Assembly: GCA_946902875.1 (NCBI GenBank)
Contig: OX336337.1
Location: 4,960,001-5,024,000, forward strand
Length of the DNA: 64,000 bases
DNA from: Nematopogon swammerdamellus
Taxonomy: Eukaryota; Arthropoda; Insecta; Lepidoptera; Adelidae
Reading direction: 5' to 3'
Position numbers and translations under genes: made by a program. Under the pieces are notes generated by a model that made no database searches, was not told the origin of the DNA, and saw only the letters and a list, made by a program, of their open reading frames with translations. This document shows, in pieces, positions 59,501 to 61,924 of the stretch (positions are counted from its first letter, which is position 1; each line of letters opens with the position of its first letter).

Positions 59501-60298
59501 TCGCGCTGTTTTCTTTCGCCGGAGTGACAGCTAAATTCTTCGAAAGCGTGAAAAACTCAGTGCTGTATGACAAGTCATTTTACCCGAGATTGGAAACTCC
59601 GACTTCACGCTCACGCCTCAACTTGGACCTTTCAAGTCTAGCAAGATAGTCAAAGTCAAAGTCAAAAGTATTTTATTTCAGCGAGCATTTTATGTGGAAA
59701 ATCCATCGTGCTATAGAAATCGTCAACATTTTCATAATATTCCATACAAATAATAAACAATTCGGTAGTTCCAAATAATTGCATACAAGCTCAATAGAAA
59801 AAAACAGTCAATAAAATAAATAGTAATCACATTATCATTTTCATTGAAATCATTTCATTCATTCATTAAATATCAGTGGTCAATATATAAAAATTTAACA
59901 ATACTAATTAATTCAAAAGTAAACAAGATGCAATACACAATGTACAAAATATAGCTATACCATTAGGCAATTGTCGTTATAGCCCACCGAGCATCCCTAC
60001 TTGTATCCTCCTTGTTATTATAGCTAATTGCTACTTAATAGCTACTGCTCTGAAAACTTGGTGTTCGTCAATGCACTTATCAAACTTATTGTTTCAGAAA
60101 AAGACAACAGACCAGGGCGCTCCGCCGCCGCCCGCGTCCAAAAAGAACGGCCTACTGAAGCCCCCGGACTGCGAGAAGCAGCGACAGCACGATGCCCTTA
60201 TGGACGAGTTCAAAAAGGTCCACAGGAAGATGTTCTCGTCACTGGAGCTGGAACAGCAGGCGGCCGCCGAGAAGCAGAGCGAACACTGCGATGGAGTG
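14617..60298 (+). CDS. Ush1c: harmonin (USH1C) homologue, multi-exon PDZ scaffold, incomplete at both ends
   Basis: Nine exons join with consistent phases (0,1,2,2,0,2,0,0 at successive junctions) into 525 open codons from the ATG at 14622. The product has PDZ1 (exons 1-2), the linker motif VGMIPVK followed by EPLTWKFV (exons 3-4), PDZ2 (end of exon 4 to exon 6), a long polar region (exons 6-8) and a charged helical segment (exon 9). The IPVK...EPLTW linker between two PDZ domains is diagnostic of harmonin rather than whirlin/dysc or PDZD7. Harmonins are cytoplasmic scaffolds that bind cadherin and myosin tails at actin-based protrusions; that role is inferred from family. The N-terminal harmonin domain and any third PDZ are not in the recognised exons. 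Introns range from about 0.4 to 35 kb and are full of transposons. Exon GC is high against an AT-rich background. Confidence 0.9.
14908..15230 (+). mobile_element. SINE, head B + body X
   Basis: Full copy with A-tail, 47 bp after the exon 1 donor. Confidence 0.9.
15351..15650 (+). mobile_element. SINE, head B + body Y
   Basis: ACCGTGTGGGGCCGATGCTT ... TCACTTTGGCACGGTCCTTT ... GATTACTCTGCTTACC. From 15651 to 17070 I see no gene or known repeat; a direct repeat CCATTGAGCTATAC lies at 16656 and 16678. Confidence 0.85.
17074..17291. mobile_element. palindromic MITE with about 90-bp arms
   Basis: Arms carry CCCGACTCTTAAAAAGTCAA and GTTTACTTACTTAAAGGAGT and mirror almost perfectly (two mismatches seen). 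Diverged copies at 54048-54262 and, partial, 58553-58600. Confidence 0.9.
17483..17525. repeat. (AC)n microsatellite
   Basis: About 20 AC units. Confidence 0.95.
17860..18300 (+). pseudogene. unidentified coiled-coil protein fragment, frameshifted
   Basis: GC-rich ORF with ATG at 17884 reading SLLQQTEELRELNGRLLTEQ and then ARLQAVLVKKERCLAELQES, strong heptad character. Near 18125 the frame breaks: another frame continues SNNALHKELLETRSNKDSS and, past a stop, LRDVRDRLTIERKQNVAL. So this is a decayed coding sequence of about 140 codons. Product unknown. It could be ORF1 of the retrotransposon whose RT tail follows at 18330, or a retroposed host gene. A T11 run precedes it. Confidence 0.55.
18330..18779 (+). 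pseudogene. non-LTR retrotransposon RT C-terminal fragment
   Basis: SIMSYGIMFWGNAADSNRIF, LQKRALRYMLNMKTRDTYR, then one frame change near 18490 and YDTRCKNNVQLIRHRLAKT with SVRFYNKLYSNIK: the typical end of CR1/Jockey-group polyproteins. AT-rich, unlike the preceding GC-rich fragment. From 18780 to 19490 nothing recognised. Confidence 0.85.
19492..19876 (-). mobile_element. SINE, head A + body X
   Basis: Poly-T, body X, then 5S-like ACCCATCCAAATACTGACCG and tRNA-like CACTGAGCTGTCGAAGCTGA. Confidence 0.85.
20008..20170 (-). mobile_element. SINE head A, partial copy
   Basis: 5S-like and A-box-like parts without body X. Confidence 0.75.
20178..20261 (-). mobile_element. SINE head B, partial copy
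   Basis: ATCCCTTAGTCGACTTTTAC ... GTACCGGCCCCACACGGT, directly next to the partial head A. Confidence 0.8.
20328..20410 (+). other. GC-rich proline/arginine ORF ending at a splice donor; candidate exon
   Basis: ATG then MELPSPPPPPPRRRPREGEA..., ending before GTAGGT. (GCC)n-like. It leaves phase 2, which does not fit exon 2 of harmonin (phase 0), so it is not a simple alternative first exon. May be chance. Confidence 0.25.
20500..20907 (-). mobile_element. SINE-T (tRNA-Leu/Ser-like head)
   Basis: On minus: GCGGCGGGTGGCCGAGTGG (A box), GGTTCGAATCCGGTC (B box), then the core GTTGGTACCACCGTACTGG and poly(A). From 20908 to 21790 no gene or known repeat. Confidence 0.9.
21795..22075 (-). mobile_element. 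family P repeat
   Basis: TTTTTAGGTTTCCGTACCCC to CGACTCGCACTTGGCCGGTT. Confidence 0.9.
22402..22512. mobile_element. fold-back MITE
   Basis: TTCTCCGTATCATTTTGTAT and its near reverse complement ATACAAAATAATGCGGAGAA, about 35-bp arms. Confidence 0.75.
22629..22910 (-). repeat. interspersed repeat R1 (inverted copy)
   Basis: Reverse complement of 4679-4965 with few differences. Confidence 0.85.
22965..23370 (+). repeat. interspersed repeat E
   Basis: GCTTGGCACTTTTTTTAGAT ... CACTCCCGGAGTGCAACCTT; inverted copy at 50983-51575, which has a tandemly expanded end. Confidence 0.85.
23365..23560 (-). pseudogene. Jockey-like LINE 3' end
   Basis: AGCACGACATGTGGCCCCGA, GACGCCCATGGACATTCGGT and CTTGGGGGGAAATATGTGGG match the 3' ends at 57560-57720 and 60460-60640. 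From 23560 to 24165 nothing recognised. Confidence 0.8.
24165..24538 (+). mobile_element. Helitron-like non-autonomous element, copy 1
   Basis: 3' end GCGAAGCCGCGGGCAAAAGC-TAGT with upstream hairpin; shares GTTCCGGTTACGCTAA with copies at 25320 and 61548. Confidence 0.8.
24650..24721 (+). tRNA. tRNA-Leu-like sequence of bacterial style, probably a pseudogene
   Basis: Acceptor GATCCGA/TCGGGTC pairs over 7 bp. D region GATGGCGGAATTGGTAACGC matches the bacterial/organellar tRNA-Leu pattern. T arm CCAGG-TTCGAAT-ACTGG has 4 of 5 pairs. The anticodon arm is poor (4 pairs at best, no U33; a CAA is present but out of register), and the long variable arm of tRNA-Leu is missing. Outside the acceptor, ATACGTC and GACGTAT can extend the stem; a T7 run follows. 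Confidence 0.4.
24939..25060. repeat. near-perfect hairpin: 59-bp arms, 4-nt loop
   Basis: Arms 24939-24997 and 25002-25060 differ at one position; the loop is AATA. Begins TAGCGGTAATTC and turns at ATACCTAT. Confidence 0.95.
25320..25762 (+). mobile_element. Helitron-like non-autonomous element, copy 2
   Basis: As copy 1, with an extra segment near 25510-25590; 3' end GCGCGGGCAAAAGCTA. Confidence 0.75.
25910..26010 (-). mobile_element. lepidopteran interspersed repeat fragment
   Basis: TTTTTAGGGTTCCGTACGTC ... TCATGTCTGTCTGTCTGTCC. From 26010 to 27700 nothing recognised. Confidence 0.6.
27712..27930 (+). mobile_element. SINE, body Y, 5'-truncated
   Basis: AGGGATAAGGACAAGATGCC ... GATTACTCTGCTTACC. 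Confidence 0.8.
27949..28120 (+). pseudogene. LINE RT C-terminal fragment
   Basis: NRSLLCRTAKVWNRLLGKG resembles FSKSFLCRTAKIWNGLPVSV at 42568-42765. From 28120 to 28715 nothing recognised. Confidence 0.65.
28767..28801. repeat. (TGTA)n microsatellite (left arm; mirror 41746-41780)
   Basis: About eight TGTA/TGTG units; the mirror copy has the same length, as expected for a very young duplication or recent homogenisation. Confidence 0.9.
29520..29745 (-). pseudogene. possible Jockey-like RT fragment, opposite orientation (left arm; mirror 40802-41027)
   Basis: On the minus strand reads FNVSKVQCCALSAKVDLKV, resembling the (N)xSKxQVCAFSAK segment of the adjacent plus-strand fragment. It suggests a local inverted rearrangement of the LINE before the arm was duplicated. 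Weak match. Confidence 0.4.
29748..30410 (+). pseudogene. Jockey-like LINE RT C-terminal fragment (left arm; mirror 40137-40799)
   Basis: Broken ORF pieces: a stretch like RRDVDEKSRRLMSELEQTLG, a frameshift near 29840, then KLVKFNISKIQVCAFSAKRA, and after another break SCLGYCSHLWDGS with IQRRAVRIVGDAQMS. These match the segment after the RT core of lepidopteran Jockey-type elements. The 3' part continues to the CCCAAGTACAGTCTCGGGTC tail also found at 57560, 23510 and 60580. Non-functional. Confidence 0.8.
30769..31079 (+). mobile_element. SINE, head B + body X (left arm)
   Basis: Starts ACCGTGTGGGGCCGGTACTT, has GTGGGGC...GCCCCAC, the core GTTGGTACCACCGCACTGAA and ends in CCAT plus poly(A). 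Inserted about 20 bp upstream of the RT ORF. Confidence 0.9.
31101..33539 (+). CDS. non-LTR-type reverse transcriptase with C-terminal endonuclease-like domain (left-arm copy)
   Basis: 812 codons. The RT core is visible: GGIDGLRPQHL near residue 130, motif A KVDVKNAFNS (Asp about 260), QQGDPLGPAIF near 313, and motif C YLDD near 342-345 (YLDD instead of YADD). The C-terminal part has a zinc-knuckle-like CVCG...GHHGLSC...RH (about 653-679) and RPDGITL...WDAT (about 711-731), resembling the CCHC plus PD-(D/E)XK restriction-like endonuclease of R2-type elements; E near 700 and the Asp of PD and WDAT are candidate catalytic residues. Exact clade not assigned. The N-terminus looks truncated: a SINE ends about 20 bp upstream and the first about 10 residues look non-homologous. 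The TAA at 33537 is followed in frame by 30 codons starting RVSLAIQRGNAASVLGT, which I recall as a conserved C-terminus of related ORFs, so the stop is probably a CAA-to-TAA change. AATAAA and an A-rich tail follow. Confidence 0.9.
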   Translation: MCVFTYTVLNVEPQSKQNPKSLTSKIKSRLHDYGQIQQTTRLRKSGCNLLKCVENKVSDGDIRGAVRLLSSVEDLATDCSETYNALKDKHPTPSRLLQLPDPPTDEPNYMIVTEQAVAAAIASFPNGSAGGIDGLRPQHLKDLTSTSNGVAGTELLIELSKLCNLMLSGKVIASFVPFLYGASLFALNKKCGGVRPIAVGCTFRRLVSKLACNRIYRKLGSKFRPIQLGFATKGGCEAAVHSVRTYKTRKKEAEVIIKVDVKNAFNSLERDSMLNSIQNNIPEIYPYLWQCYASPTHLFYNQNDPISSSVGCQQGDPLGPAIFSLSFHSIIEQITSELNIWYLDDGTLGGKVDTVLTDLNTIITAFKEIGLHLNFSKCEIYVFKSDDEKDEIIKKFNEIAPNIQVLENDNFYLLDAPVTSEGIRPLIEKKTETISKFCERLEDINTHMALFLLRHCIYMPKLTYFLRSSPIWKENDLINSIDNSLRCNLEKLLNSKLSDSSWQQATLPVKYGGIGLRKVEDICLPAFISSINSTSALIGSILSPSLCEFEISYFEEAVSAWKVLCPDEQPPCPSQAVAQSKWDIPIVKMKHNILLENCNEINRARILAVSEKESGAWLEAYPSSHLGTLLDQKTTKISVALRLGLKICESHICVCGSPVDIYGHHGLSCIKSAGRNSRHQNLNFIIKSTLLTANIPCILEPCGYSRLDGKRPDGITLVPWAKGRSLMWDATCVDTLAPSHVRVSSRAAGAAAAGAETLKRNKYSNIIQDFEFVAFAVETLGPWSSEAKSFLKRLGPLLVDATGVPQSRAYFI
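33540..33745 (+). other. RT element C-terminal remnant and 3' UTR (left copy; mirrored at 36802-37007)
   Basis: Thirty further codons stay open in the RT frame after the TAA, ending at TAG 33630-33632. Then an AT-rich 3' UTR with AATAAATATTC and a 17-nt A-rich run at 33746-33762. The fold-back element begins straight after this run. Confidence 0.7.
33746..34462. mobile_element. fold-back element, left copy (truncated at inner end)
   Basis: Long terminal inverted repeats of over 200 bp: the stretch with ATAGAGCCGTGGTCGGGCG near 34011 recurs inverted near 34283. Its outer end has AAACCCGACTACGAAAAAGC followed by a second diverged copy with AAACCCTTACTACG. The inner end stops in the second unit at 34462. 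Confidence 0.85.
34463..36084. other. spacer of giant inverted repeat
   Basis: 1622 bp, not symmetric. Holds a short segment (GGCGGGTTCTGGAACTATAC) also found at about 42029, just outside the right arm; a minus-strand SINE (34967-35319); a 26-bp-arm hairpin near 35808-35862; and the outer end of the complete fold-back element from 35989. No gene seen. Confidence 0.9.
35989..36801. mobile_element. fold-back element, right copy (complete)
   Basis: Both ends have the double GTTATAAAAAACTAAAACCC unit, giving a symmetric element of about 810 bp with a non-palindromic centre of about 190 bp. It is the mirror of the left copy but retains the terminus missing there. A non-autonomous DNA element; superfamily unknown. 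Confidence 0.85.
37008..39446 (-). CDS. non-LTR-type reverse transcriptase with C-terminal endonuclease-like domain (right-arm copy)
   Basis: Same 812-residue product as the plus-strand copy at 31101-33539, on the opposite strand, with the same premature TAA and the same following 30 open codons. Because the termination change is shared, it predates the duplication that made the two arms, or the arms have been homogenised. Both copies lie in the 35-kb harmonin intron; this one is antisense to it. Confidence 0.9.
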   Translation of the reverse strand: MCVFTYTVLNVEPQSKQNPKSLTSKIKSRLHDYGQIQQTTRLRKSGCNLLKCVENKVSDGDIRGAVRLLSSVEDLATDCSETYNALKDKHPTPSRLLQLPDPPTDEPNYMIVTEQAVAAAIASFPNGSAGGIDGLRPQHLKDLTSTSNGVAGTELLIELSKLCNLMLSGKVIASFVPFLYGASLFALNKKCGGVRPIAVGCTFRRLVSKLACNRIYRKLGSKFRPIQLGFATKGGCEAAVHSVRTYKTRKKEAEVIIKVDVKNAFNSLERDSMLNSIQNNIPEIYPYLWQCYASPTHLFYNQNDPISSSVGCQQGDPLGPAIFSLSFHSIIEQITSELNIWYLDDGTLGGKVDTVLTDLNTIITAFKEIGLHLNFSKCEIYVFKSDDEKDEIIKKFNEIAPNIQVLENDNFYLLDAPVTSEGIRPLIEKKTETISKFCERLEDINTHMALFLLRHCIYMPKLTYFLRSSPIWKENDLINSIDNSLRCNLEKLLNSKLSDSSWQQATLPVKYGGIGLRKVEDICLPAFISSINSTSALIGSILSPSLCEFEISYFEEAVSAWKVLCPDEQPPCPSQAVAQSKWDIPIVKMKHNILLENCNEINRARILAVSEKESGAWLEAYPSSHLGTLLDQKTTKISVALRLGLKICESHICVCGSPVDIYGHHGLSCIKSAGRNSRHQNLNFIIKSTLLTANIPCILEPCGYSRLDGKRPDGITLVPWAKGRSLMWDATCVDTLAPSHVRVSSRAAGAAAAGAETLKRNKYSNIIQDFEFVAFAVETLGPWSSEAKSFLKRLGPLLVDATGVPQSRAYFI
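39468..39778 (-). mobile_element. SINE, head B + body X (right arm)
   Basis: Mirror copy of 30769-31079. Confidence 0.9.
40137..40799 (-). pseudogene. Jockey-like LINE RT fragment (right-arm copy)
   Basis: Mirror of 29748-30410 with the same frame breaks. Confidence 0.8.
42530..42770 (-). pseudogene. LINE RT C-terminal fragment
   Basis: RFSKSFLCRTAKIWNGLPVS then FPTTYNLGIFRRRVNKLDDD. Short 3' end only. Region 41832-42530 holds nothing recognised apart from the GGCGGGTTCTGGAACTATAC segment at about 42029. Confidence 0.75.
42780..42893 (+). mobile_element. Helitron-like element, short
   Basis: TTCTTATAACTCGAGAACCA ... GAAGCCGCGGGCAAAAGC-TAGT. Confidence 0.75.
43045..43595 (-). mobile_element. 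family P repeat split by a Helitron
   Basis: 43045-43160 (GGTTCCGTGTCCATCGTACG ... CACAGAATATGTG) and 43380-43595 (GGCCGATATAACAAC ... CGACTCGCACTTGGCCGGTT) are the two halves. Confidence 0.8.
43163..43378 (-). mobile_element. Helitron-like element nested in family P
   Basis: On minus begins TCCTCACCTATAATAAAATC and ends GGCGGAGCCGCGGGCACAGT. Confidence 0.7.
43885..44305 (+). mobile_element. family P repeat, full-length-like
   Basis: TCGGCCAAGTGCGAGTCGAA ... a (GGAC)n run at 44216-44243 ... GGGTCCCGTACCGGATACGG. Confidence 0.9.
44445..44780 (+). mobile_element. family P variant, uninterrupted
   Basis: CGGTCAAGTGCGAGTCGAAA, GGTGAGAACTTTAAGACTTT, then GGACAGACAGACAGACACGG. From 44780 to 45290 nothing recognised. 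Confidence 0.8.
45295..45728. mobile_element. MITE with many GCTCGA-type subterminal repeats
   Basis: Ends TACACACGTACGTGCTTGCT and AGCATCTACGTACGTGTGGA are inverted relatives; a dozen or so TGCTCGA/TCGAGCA/TCGAACA motifs lie between. No transposase. Confidence 0.75.
45854..46174 (+). mobile_element. SINE, head B + body X
   Basis: Full copy with A-tail. From 46175 to 47165 I see only AT-rich sequence, possibly LINE debris around 46440-46720. Confidence 0.9.
47166..47189 (+). mobile_element. SINE body X 3' tail fragment
   Basis: GTGTCAGTTTCCATAAAAAA. The following 47190-47790 is moderately GC-rich with overlapping chance ORFs and may be LINE 5' debris; no product recognised. Confidence 0.6.
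47795..48090. mobile_element. two RTE-like LINE 3' fragments in tandem
   Basis: CAGTCAGCGCGTAAGCGACC...TGCTGGACATATGCC and CAGTCAGACAGCGTGTATGC...TGCTGGACAACGCC. Confidence 0.6.
48425..48560 (+). mobile_element. SINE-Z 3' fragment
   Basis: AGTCCACAAATCTACTGGCA ... TTGGTCCCTCGGCACAGCTA ... GGTTTAC plus A-rich tail; related to 49560 and 56925. From 48561 to 49555 nothing recognised. Confidence 0.65.
49560..49675 (+). mobile_element. SINE-Z 3' fragment
   Basis: GACCGCAAATCTGTTGAAAT ... ATTGGTCCCTCGGCATATTG, A-rich tail. Ends about 165 bp before exon 2. Confidence 0.65.
49841..49949 (+). CDS. Ush1c: harmonin exon 2: second half of PDZ1
   Basis: Acceptor TTTGCATTGCAG; 109 nt; starts in phase 0 directly after the LK that ends exon 1. 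It encodes MGDQVISVNGYRVEDAVHSE and then a strand ending in KVKVR, the usual PDZ GD-I-NG turn, alpha-B helix and last strand. Donor GTGAGT at 49950, phase 1. Neither half of PDZ1 is a domain alone, so correct splicing over the 34,979-nt intron is needed. Confidence 0.9.
50983..51575 (-). repeat. interspersed repeat E with tandemly expanded end
   Basis: Reverse complement of 22965-23370, then three tandem units starting CGAATCTTACTC/GC at 51274, 51383 and 51479 (periods 109 and 96 bp). Intron 49950-52734 otherwise holds nothing recognised. Confidence 0.85.
52140..52290. mobile_element. RTE-like LINE 3' fragment
   Basis: CGCTGAAGGCCGGGAGGATT ... ATGTCCAGCAGTGAACAC. Confidence 0.55.
52735..52759 (+). 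CDS. Ush1c: harmonin exon 3: 25-nt micro-exon
   Basis: Acceptor TTTTTGGTTTCAG, 25 nt, donor GTAAGT. Phase 1 in, phase 2 out; with its neighbours it reads N-VGMIPVK-D, the conserved linker after PDZ1 in harmonins. Skipping it would shift the frame, so its inclusion is required. Confidence 0.85.
52838..53128 (+). mobile_element. SINE, head B + body Y
   Basis: ACCCCACTGCATCTCTCCCC ... CACCTCTCACCTTGGCACGG ... GATTACTCTGCTTGC. Lies in the intron between exons 3 and 4. Confidence 0.8.
53289..53453 (+). CDS. Ush1c: harmonin exon 4: PDZ1-PDZ2 linker and first strand of PDZ2
   Basis: Acceptor TTGTTCGCAG; donor GTACGT at 53454. Encodes KGHEPLTWKFVSDN, a Ser/Thr-rich stretch (MTSEATTTSSSPT), then DIHLSILVPPKAKLGCG. 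LGCG takes the place of the GLGF-type loop that opens PDZ2. Enters and leaves in phase 2. Confidence 0.9.
53478..53745 (-). mobile_element. family P repeat, about 25 bp after exon 4 donor
   Basis: TTTTTAGGTTTCCGTATCCC ... CCGACTCGCACTTGGCCGTC. A second P end fragment (TTTTTAGGGTTCCGTATCCG) lies at 53777-53870. Confidence 0.85.
54048..54262. mobile_element. palindromic MITE, second copy, just upstream of exon 5
   Basis: CCCGACCCTTAAAAAGTCAA ... GACTTTTTAAGGGTCGGGGT; diverged relative of 17074-17291. Ends about 65 bp before the exon 5 acceptor. Confidence 0.85.
54328..54472 (+). CDS. Ush1c: harmonin exon 5: core of PDZ2 (first copy of a tandem array)
   Basis: Acceptor TCTTACTTCAG; encodes ICKGPEWKPGIFVQFVKEHG followed by a segment with GDQILSCNGIDFANVQFNE, the binding strand and GDQI..NG turn of PDZ2. 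Donor GTGAGC at 54473, phase 0. This copy alone has the 5' end of the exon (KGPEW) and a proper upstream acceptor; seven degenerate copies follow at once. A MITE ends about 65 bp upstream of the acceptor. Confidence 0.9.
54353..55537 (+). repeat. tandem array of eight copies of the 3' part of exon 5
   Basis: Copies begin at 54353, 54499, 54645, 54794, 54940, 55086, 55235 and 55381. The period is 146 bp, or 149 bp where an extra GGT-like triplet lies in the non-coding part. Each unit holds PDZ2 coding sequence from PGIF to QFNE, the donor GAG-GTGAGC and about 25 nt of intron. Since 146 and 149 are not multiples of 3, straight read-through shifts frame and stops soon after each copy. Copies 3, 6 and 8 carry amino-acid changes (C to S and N to T; R to C, A to T, S to C and N to I; E to G, I to K and V to I). 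Copies 4 and 5 differ only silently. Confidence 0.95.
55594..56010 (+). mobile_element. SINE-T with tRNA-like head
   Basis: GCGGCGGGTGGCCGAGTGG, GAGGTTCGAATCCGGTC, core TACCACCGTACTGGATGTAA, tail GGATTACAT plus A10. Confidence 0.9.
56202..56395 (+). CDS. Ush1c: harmonin exon 6: end of PDZ2 and polar linker
   Basis: Acceptor TTCATGTTGTAG; donor GTACGC at 56396. Begins AISTMKQFARLEVRVRPGAG, the alpha-B helix and last strand of PDZ2, then a Ser/Ala-rich polar stretch ending in DFKD. Enters phase 0, leaves phase 2. Flanked on both sides by SINE-T copies in the same orientation (55594-56010 and 56459-56869). Confidence 0.9.
56459..56869 (+). mobile_element. SINE-T with tRNA-like head
   Basis: Second copy, same orientation, 63 bp after exon 6 donor; B box GAGGTTCGAATGCGGTC has a substitution. 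Confidence 0.9.
56925..57055 (+). mobile_element. SINE-Z 3' fragment
   Basis: CAGTCCGCAAATCTGCTGGC ... CAGCCACCCATGCCGGTTTA, A-tail. Confidence 0.7.
57440..57725 (+). pseudogene. Jockey-like LINE 3' end
   Basis: Reads NRRSFLYRTGKLWNALPAH, FPPKYSLGSFKRGVNRHLSG and ends in PNVHGRR, the C-terminus of a lepidopteran Jockey-type ORF2, with a short 3' UTR. A P-like GACAGACAGACGGACAGACG fragment follows. Confidence 0.85.
57847..58213 (+). CDS. Ush1c: harmonin exon 7: disordered region
   Basis: Acceptor CTTCTCTCCAG; 367 nt fully open, donor GTAAGA at 58214, phase 0. Starts RLIMNRLKRRTWDSIDFDW, a basic/aromatic motif, then Pro/Asp/Asn-rich sequence with no recognised domain. It replaces much of the region that is coiled coil in vertebrate harmonin. 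Confidence 0.85.
58428..58600 (+). mobile_element. LINE 3' tail (CR1/Zenon-like) followed by MITE fragment
   Basis: CCCAAAGGTTGGCTGGAGGA, GTTAAGTTGTACCTTTTGCA; then TTTTTAAGGGTCTGGGGTTT of the palindromic MITE family. Confidence 0.65.
58638..58766 (+). CDS. Ush1c: harmonin exon 8: Ser/Thr-rich segment
   Basis: Acceptor TTTTGTTGGCAAG; 43 codons, donor GTCAGT at 58767, phase 0 both sides. Encodes VSALSNTGAATVVSREHC, a TTSLSSDTTLSSA stretch and EEIMRRKL. Its symmetric phase would allow skipping without a frameshift. A fold-back MITE begins about 18 bp after the donor. Confidence 0.85.
58784..59213. mobile_element. fold-back MITE right after exon 8 donor
   Basis: ACAACGTGTTCCAAAACTCA and its inverted partner TGAGTTTTGGGACACGTTGT bound arms of about 135 bp, flanked by TATA-type sequence. 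An RTE-like tail follows at 59395-59480. Confidence 0.85.
59648..59990 (-). mobile_element. probable LINE 3' region
   Basis: Starts with (GTCAAA)n and AGTATTTTATTTCAGCGAGC, the look of a LINE 3' tail in reverse; no ORF left. Confidence 0.4.
60098..60298 (+). CDS. Ush1c: harmonin exon 9: Pro-rich then charged helical segment
   Basis: Acceptor TTATTGTTTCAG; 67 codons, donor GTGAGT at 60299, phase 0 both sides. A Lys/Pro-rich start (GAPPPPASKKN) leads into RQHDALMDEFKKVHRKMFSS and LELEQQAAAEKQ, probably the start of the coiled-coil segment of harmonin. A 140-bp MITE starts 20 bp after the donor. No further exon was recognised up to 64 kb. Confidence 0.85.
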
Positions 60299-60317
60299 GT
60301 GAGTTTTTTTTTATACT

Positions 60318-60457
60318 AAGGCCCACTTGCACCAACACGAATTTAACGATATAAACCAGTTTAACTCGTTAAGCTAGTACCCGTTGACTGTGGGAACCGC
60401 GTTTAAATCCATAACTCGCTACTTAACTCTAAATTCGTGTTGGCGCAATTGGGCCTA
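60318..60457. mobile_element. short MITE after exon 9 donor
   Basis: TAAGGCCCACTTGCACCAAC and its inverted partner GTTGGCGCAATTGGGCCTAA; likely TAA target duplication. Confidence 0.85.
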
Positions 60458-60730
60458 AGCTCGACATGTGGCGCCGAGCCACCCATAAGGTGTCTAACGA
60501 CGCCCATGGACATTCGGTCGTACGCGCGGGGATGCCATGCCGGCCTGAGAGGTGCCTATTCACGCCTCTCGTGAAGGACCCGAGACTATACTTGGGGGGA
60601 AATATGTGGGCAGGGAGAGCGTTCCAGAGTTTACCAGTTCTGTGGAGGAAAGATCTGCAGAACCGATTGGTACGCATCCGCGGTAAGTCCAGCGTATAGG
60701 GAGGGATGCATTCCCTGCCCAGTGCGCGTT
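60458..60730 (-). pseudogene. Jockey-like LINE 3' end
   Basis: On minus reads FLHRTGKLWNALPAHIFPPK, YSLGSFTRGVNRHLSGRHG. Abuts the MITE. Confidence 0.85.
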
Positions 60731-60954
60731 GTGCGGAGGTGGTAAGGAAGGGGAAGTCTACTTTGATATTGAACTTCTGCAGCTGCAGTTTGTTTACATG
60801 CCGCGAGCGTGGTGCACAGTAAGTGGTGTGAGGTGTCGGCTCTCATGACGGTGTTGCATTAAATATGTATCAATAAGTGGTGTGTGAATTATTTGTTTAT
60901 GCTTTTAAATCTTTAAATTTAAACCCTTTTAAATCACAGGTGGTGAGTAAACAT

Positions 60955-61210
60955 TTTTAGGTTTCCGTAGCCCGGACGGAAGCCTACAACGTCTGTCTGT
61001 CCGTTCGTCTTTGGAATCGTAATAGCTAGCCGCTTGAAATTTTCACAGAGTATGTGTTATTTTAGCGGATATAACAACCAATAATTAAAAAATTAAAAAG
61101 TTAAAAAATGAAGGGGTCCACATATAAGAAACGTCTTTTTTCAACGTGTTTTTTTTTTGTGGTGCGGAAACCTCGGAGCGCTCGTCGACTCGCACTTGGC
61201 TGGTTTTTAA
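60955..61210 (-). mobile_element. family P repeat
   Basis: TTTTTAGGTTTCCGTAGCCC ... CGACTCGCACTTGGCTGGTT. Confidence 0.85.
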
Positions 61211-61547
61211 TTTATACTCCGACTAGACTGAGTCGTCGAGAGTAAAATATGAAGCCATGACTGACCTAGAATAATATAGTCTTCTGATTAGTTTATGGGC
61301 AGAGTTTACAGACGGGGACATAAGACATAAGATTAAAATAAAATTAAATACAGGAACTGGTAGATCGCTCACACTCTGTGGCTCACCTGTTGGATGGGCG
61401 ACTTCAAAGAAGCTGTCAACGGGTCTTGCTAGTTCGCCATCTAGCGGTGAGCGGTGTCAACTCTTTGTCTTGCAGTATCGCTTGATTGATGAATATGCTC
61501 GAGTAGAGGGCGCTACACGCCTCCAGCACAGAAACTATCTATCATCA

Positions 61548-61924
61548 ATCAATACTAATAATAAATCTGTAAGGGATGGTAATGGAGTAAGTATCTTTGT
61601 TTTTTGATATATTGGGTTTGTAGACTCTGTGTATGATACTAAAACTAAATTTACGATTTTTAGAAATCATTTCTGTATGTATGTATGTTCCACCATAACT
61701 CTTAAACCGATCATCTGAATTCGATGAAACTTCGTACAAGTACATTTACCTACACGGGACACAGGATAGGCTAAATAAAATTTTGTTCCGGTTACGCTAA
61801 GATGTGGCTTTCATATAAACTTAAATGTTCCGCGCGCCGAAATAAAGGTAGGTAGCGGGCTTACTTACTTTCTTATTTTTAAATACGAGTTTCACGCGAG
61901 CGAAGCCGCGGGCAAAAGCTAGTA
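61548..61924 (+). mobile_element. Helitron-like non-autonomous element, copy 3
   Basis: Same family as 24165 and 25320; 3' end GAAGCCGCGGGCAAAAGC-TAGT. From 61925 to 62560 nothing recognised. Confidence 0.8.

Noticed and set aside
14617..60298. Assignment to whirlin/dysc or PDZD7 instead of harmonin
   Set aside because: The linker VGMIPVK...EPLTWKF between PDZ1 and PDZ2 and the short spacing fit harmonin.
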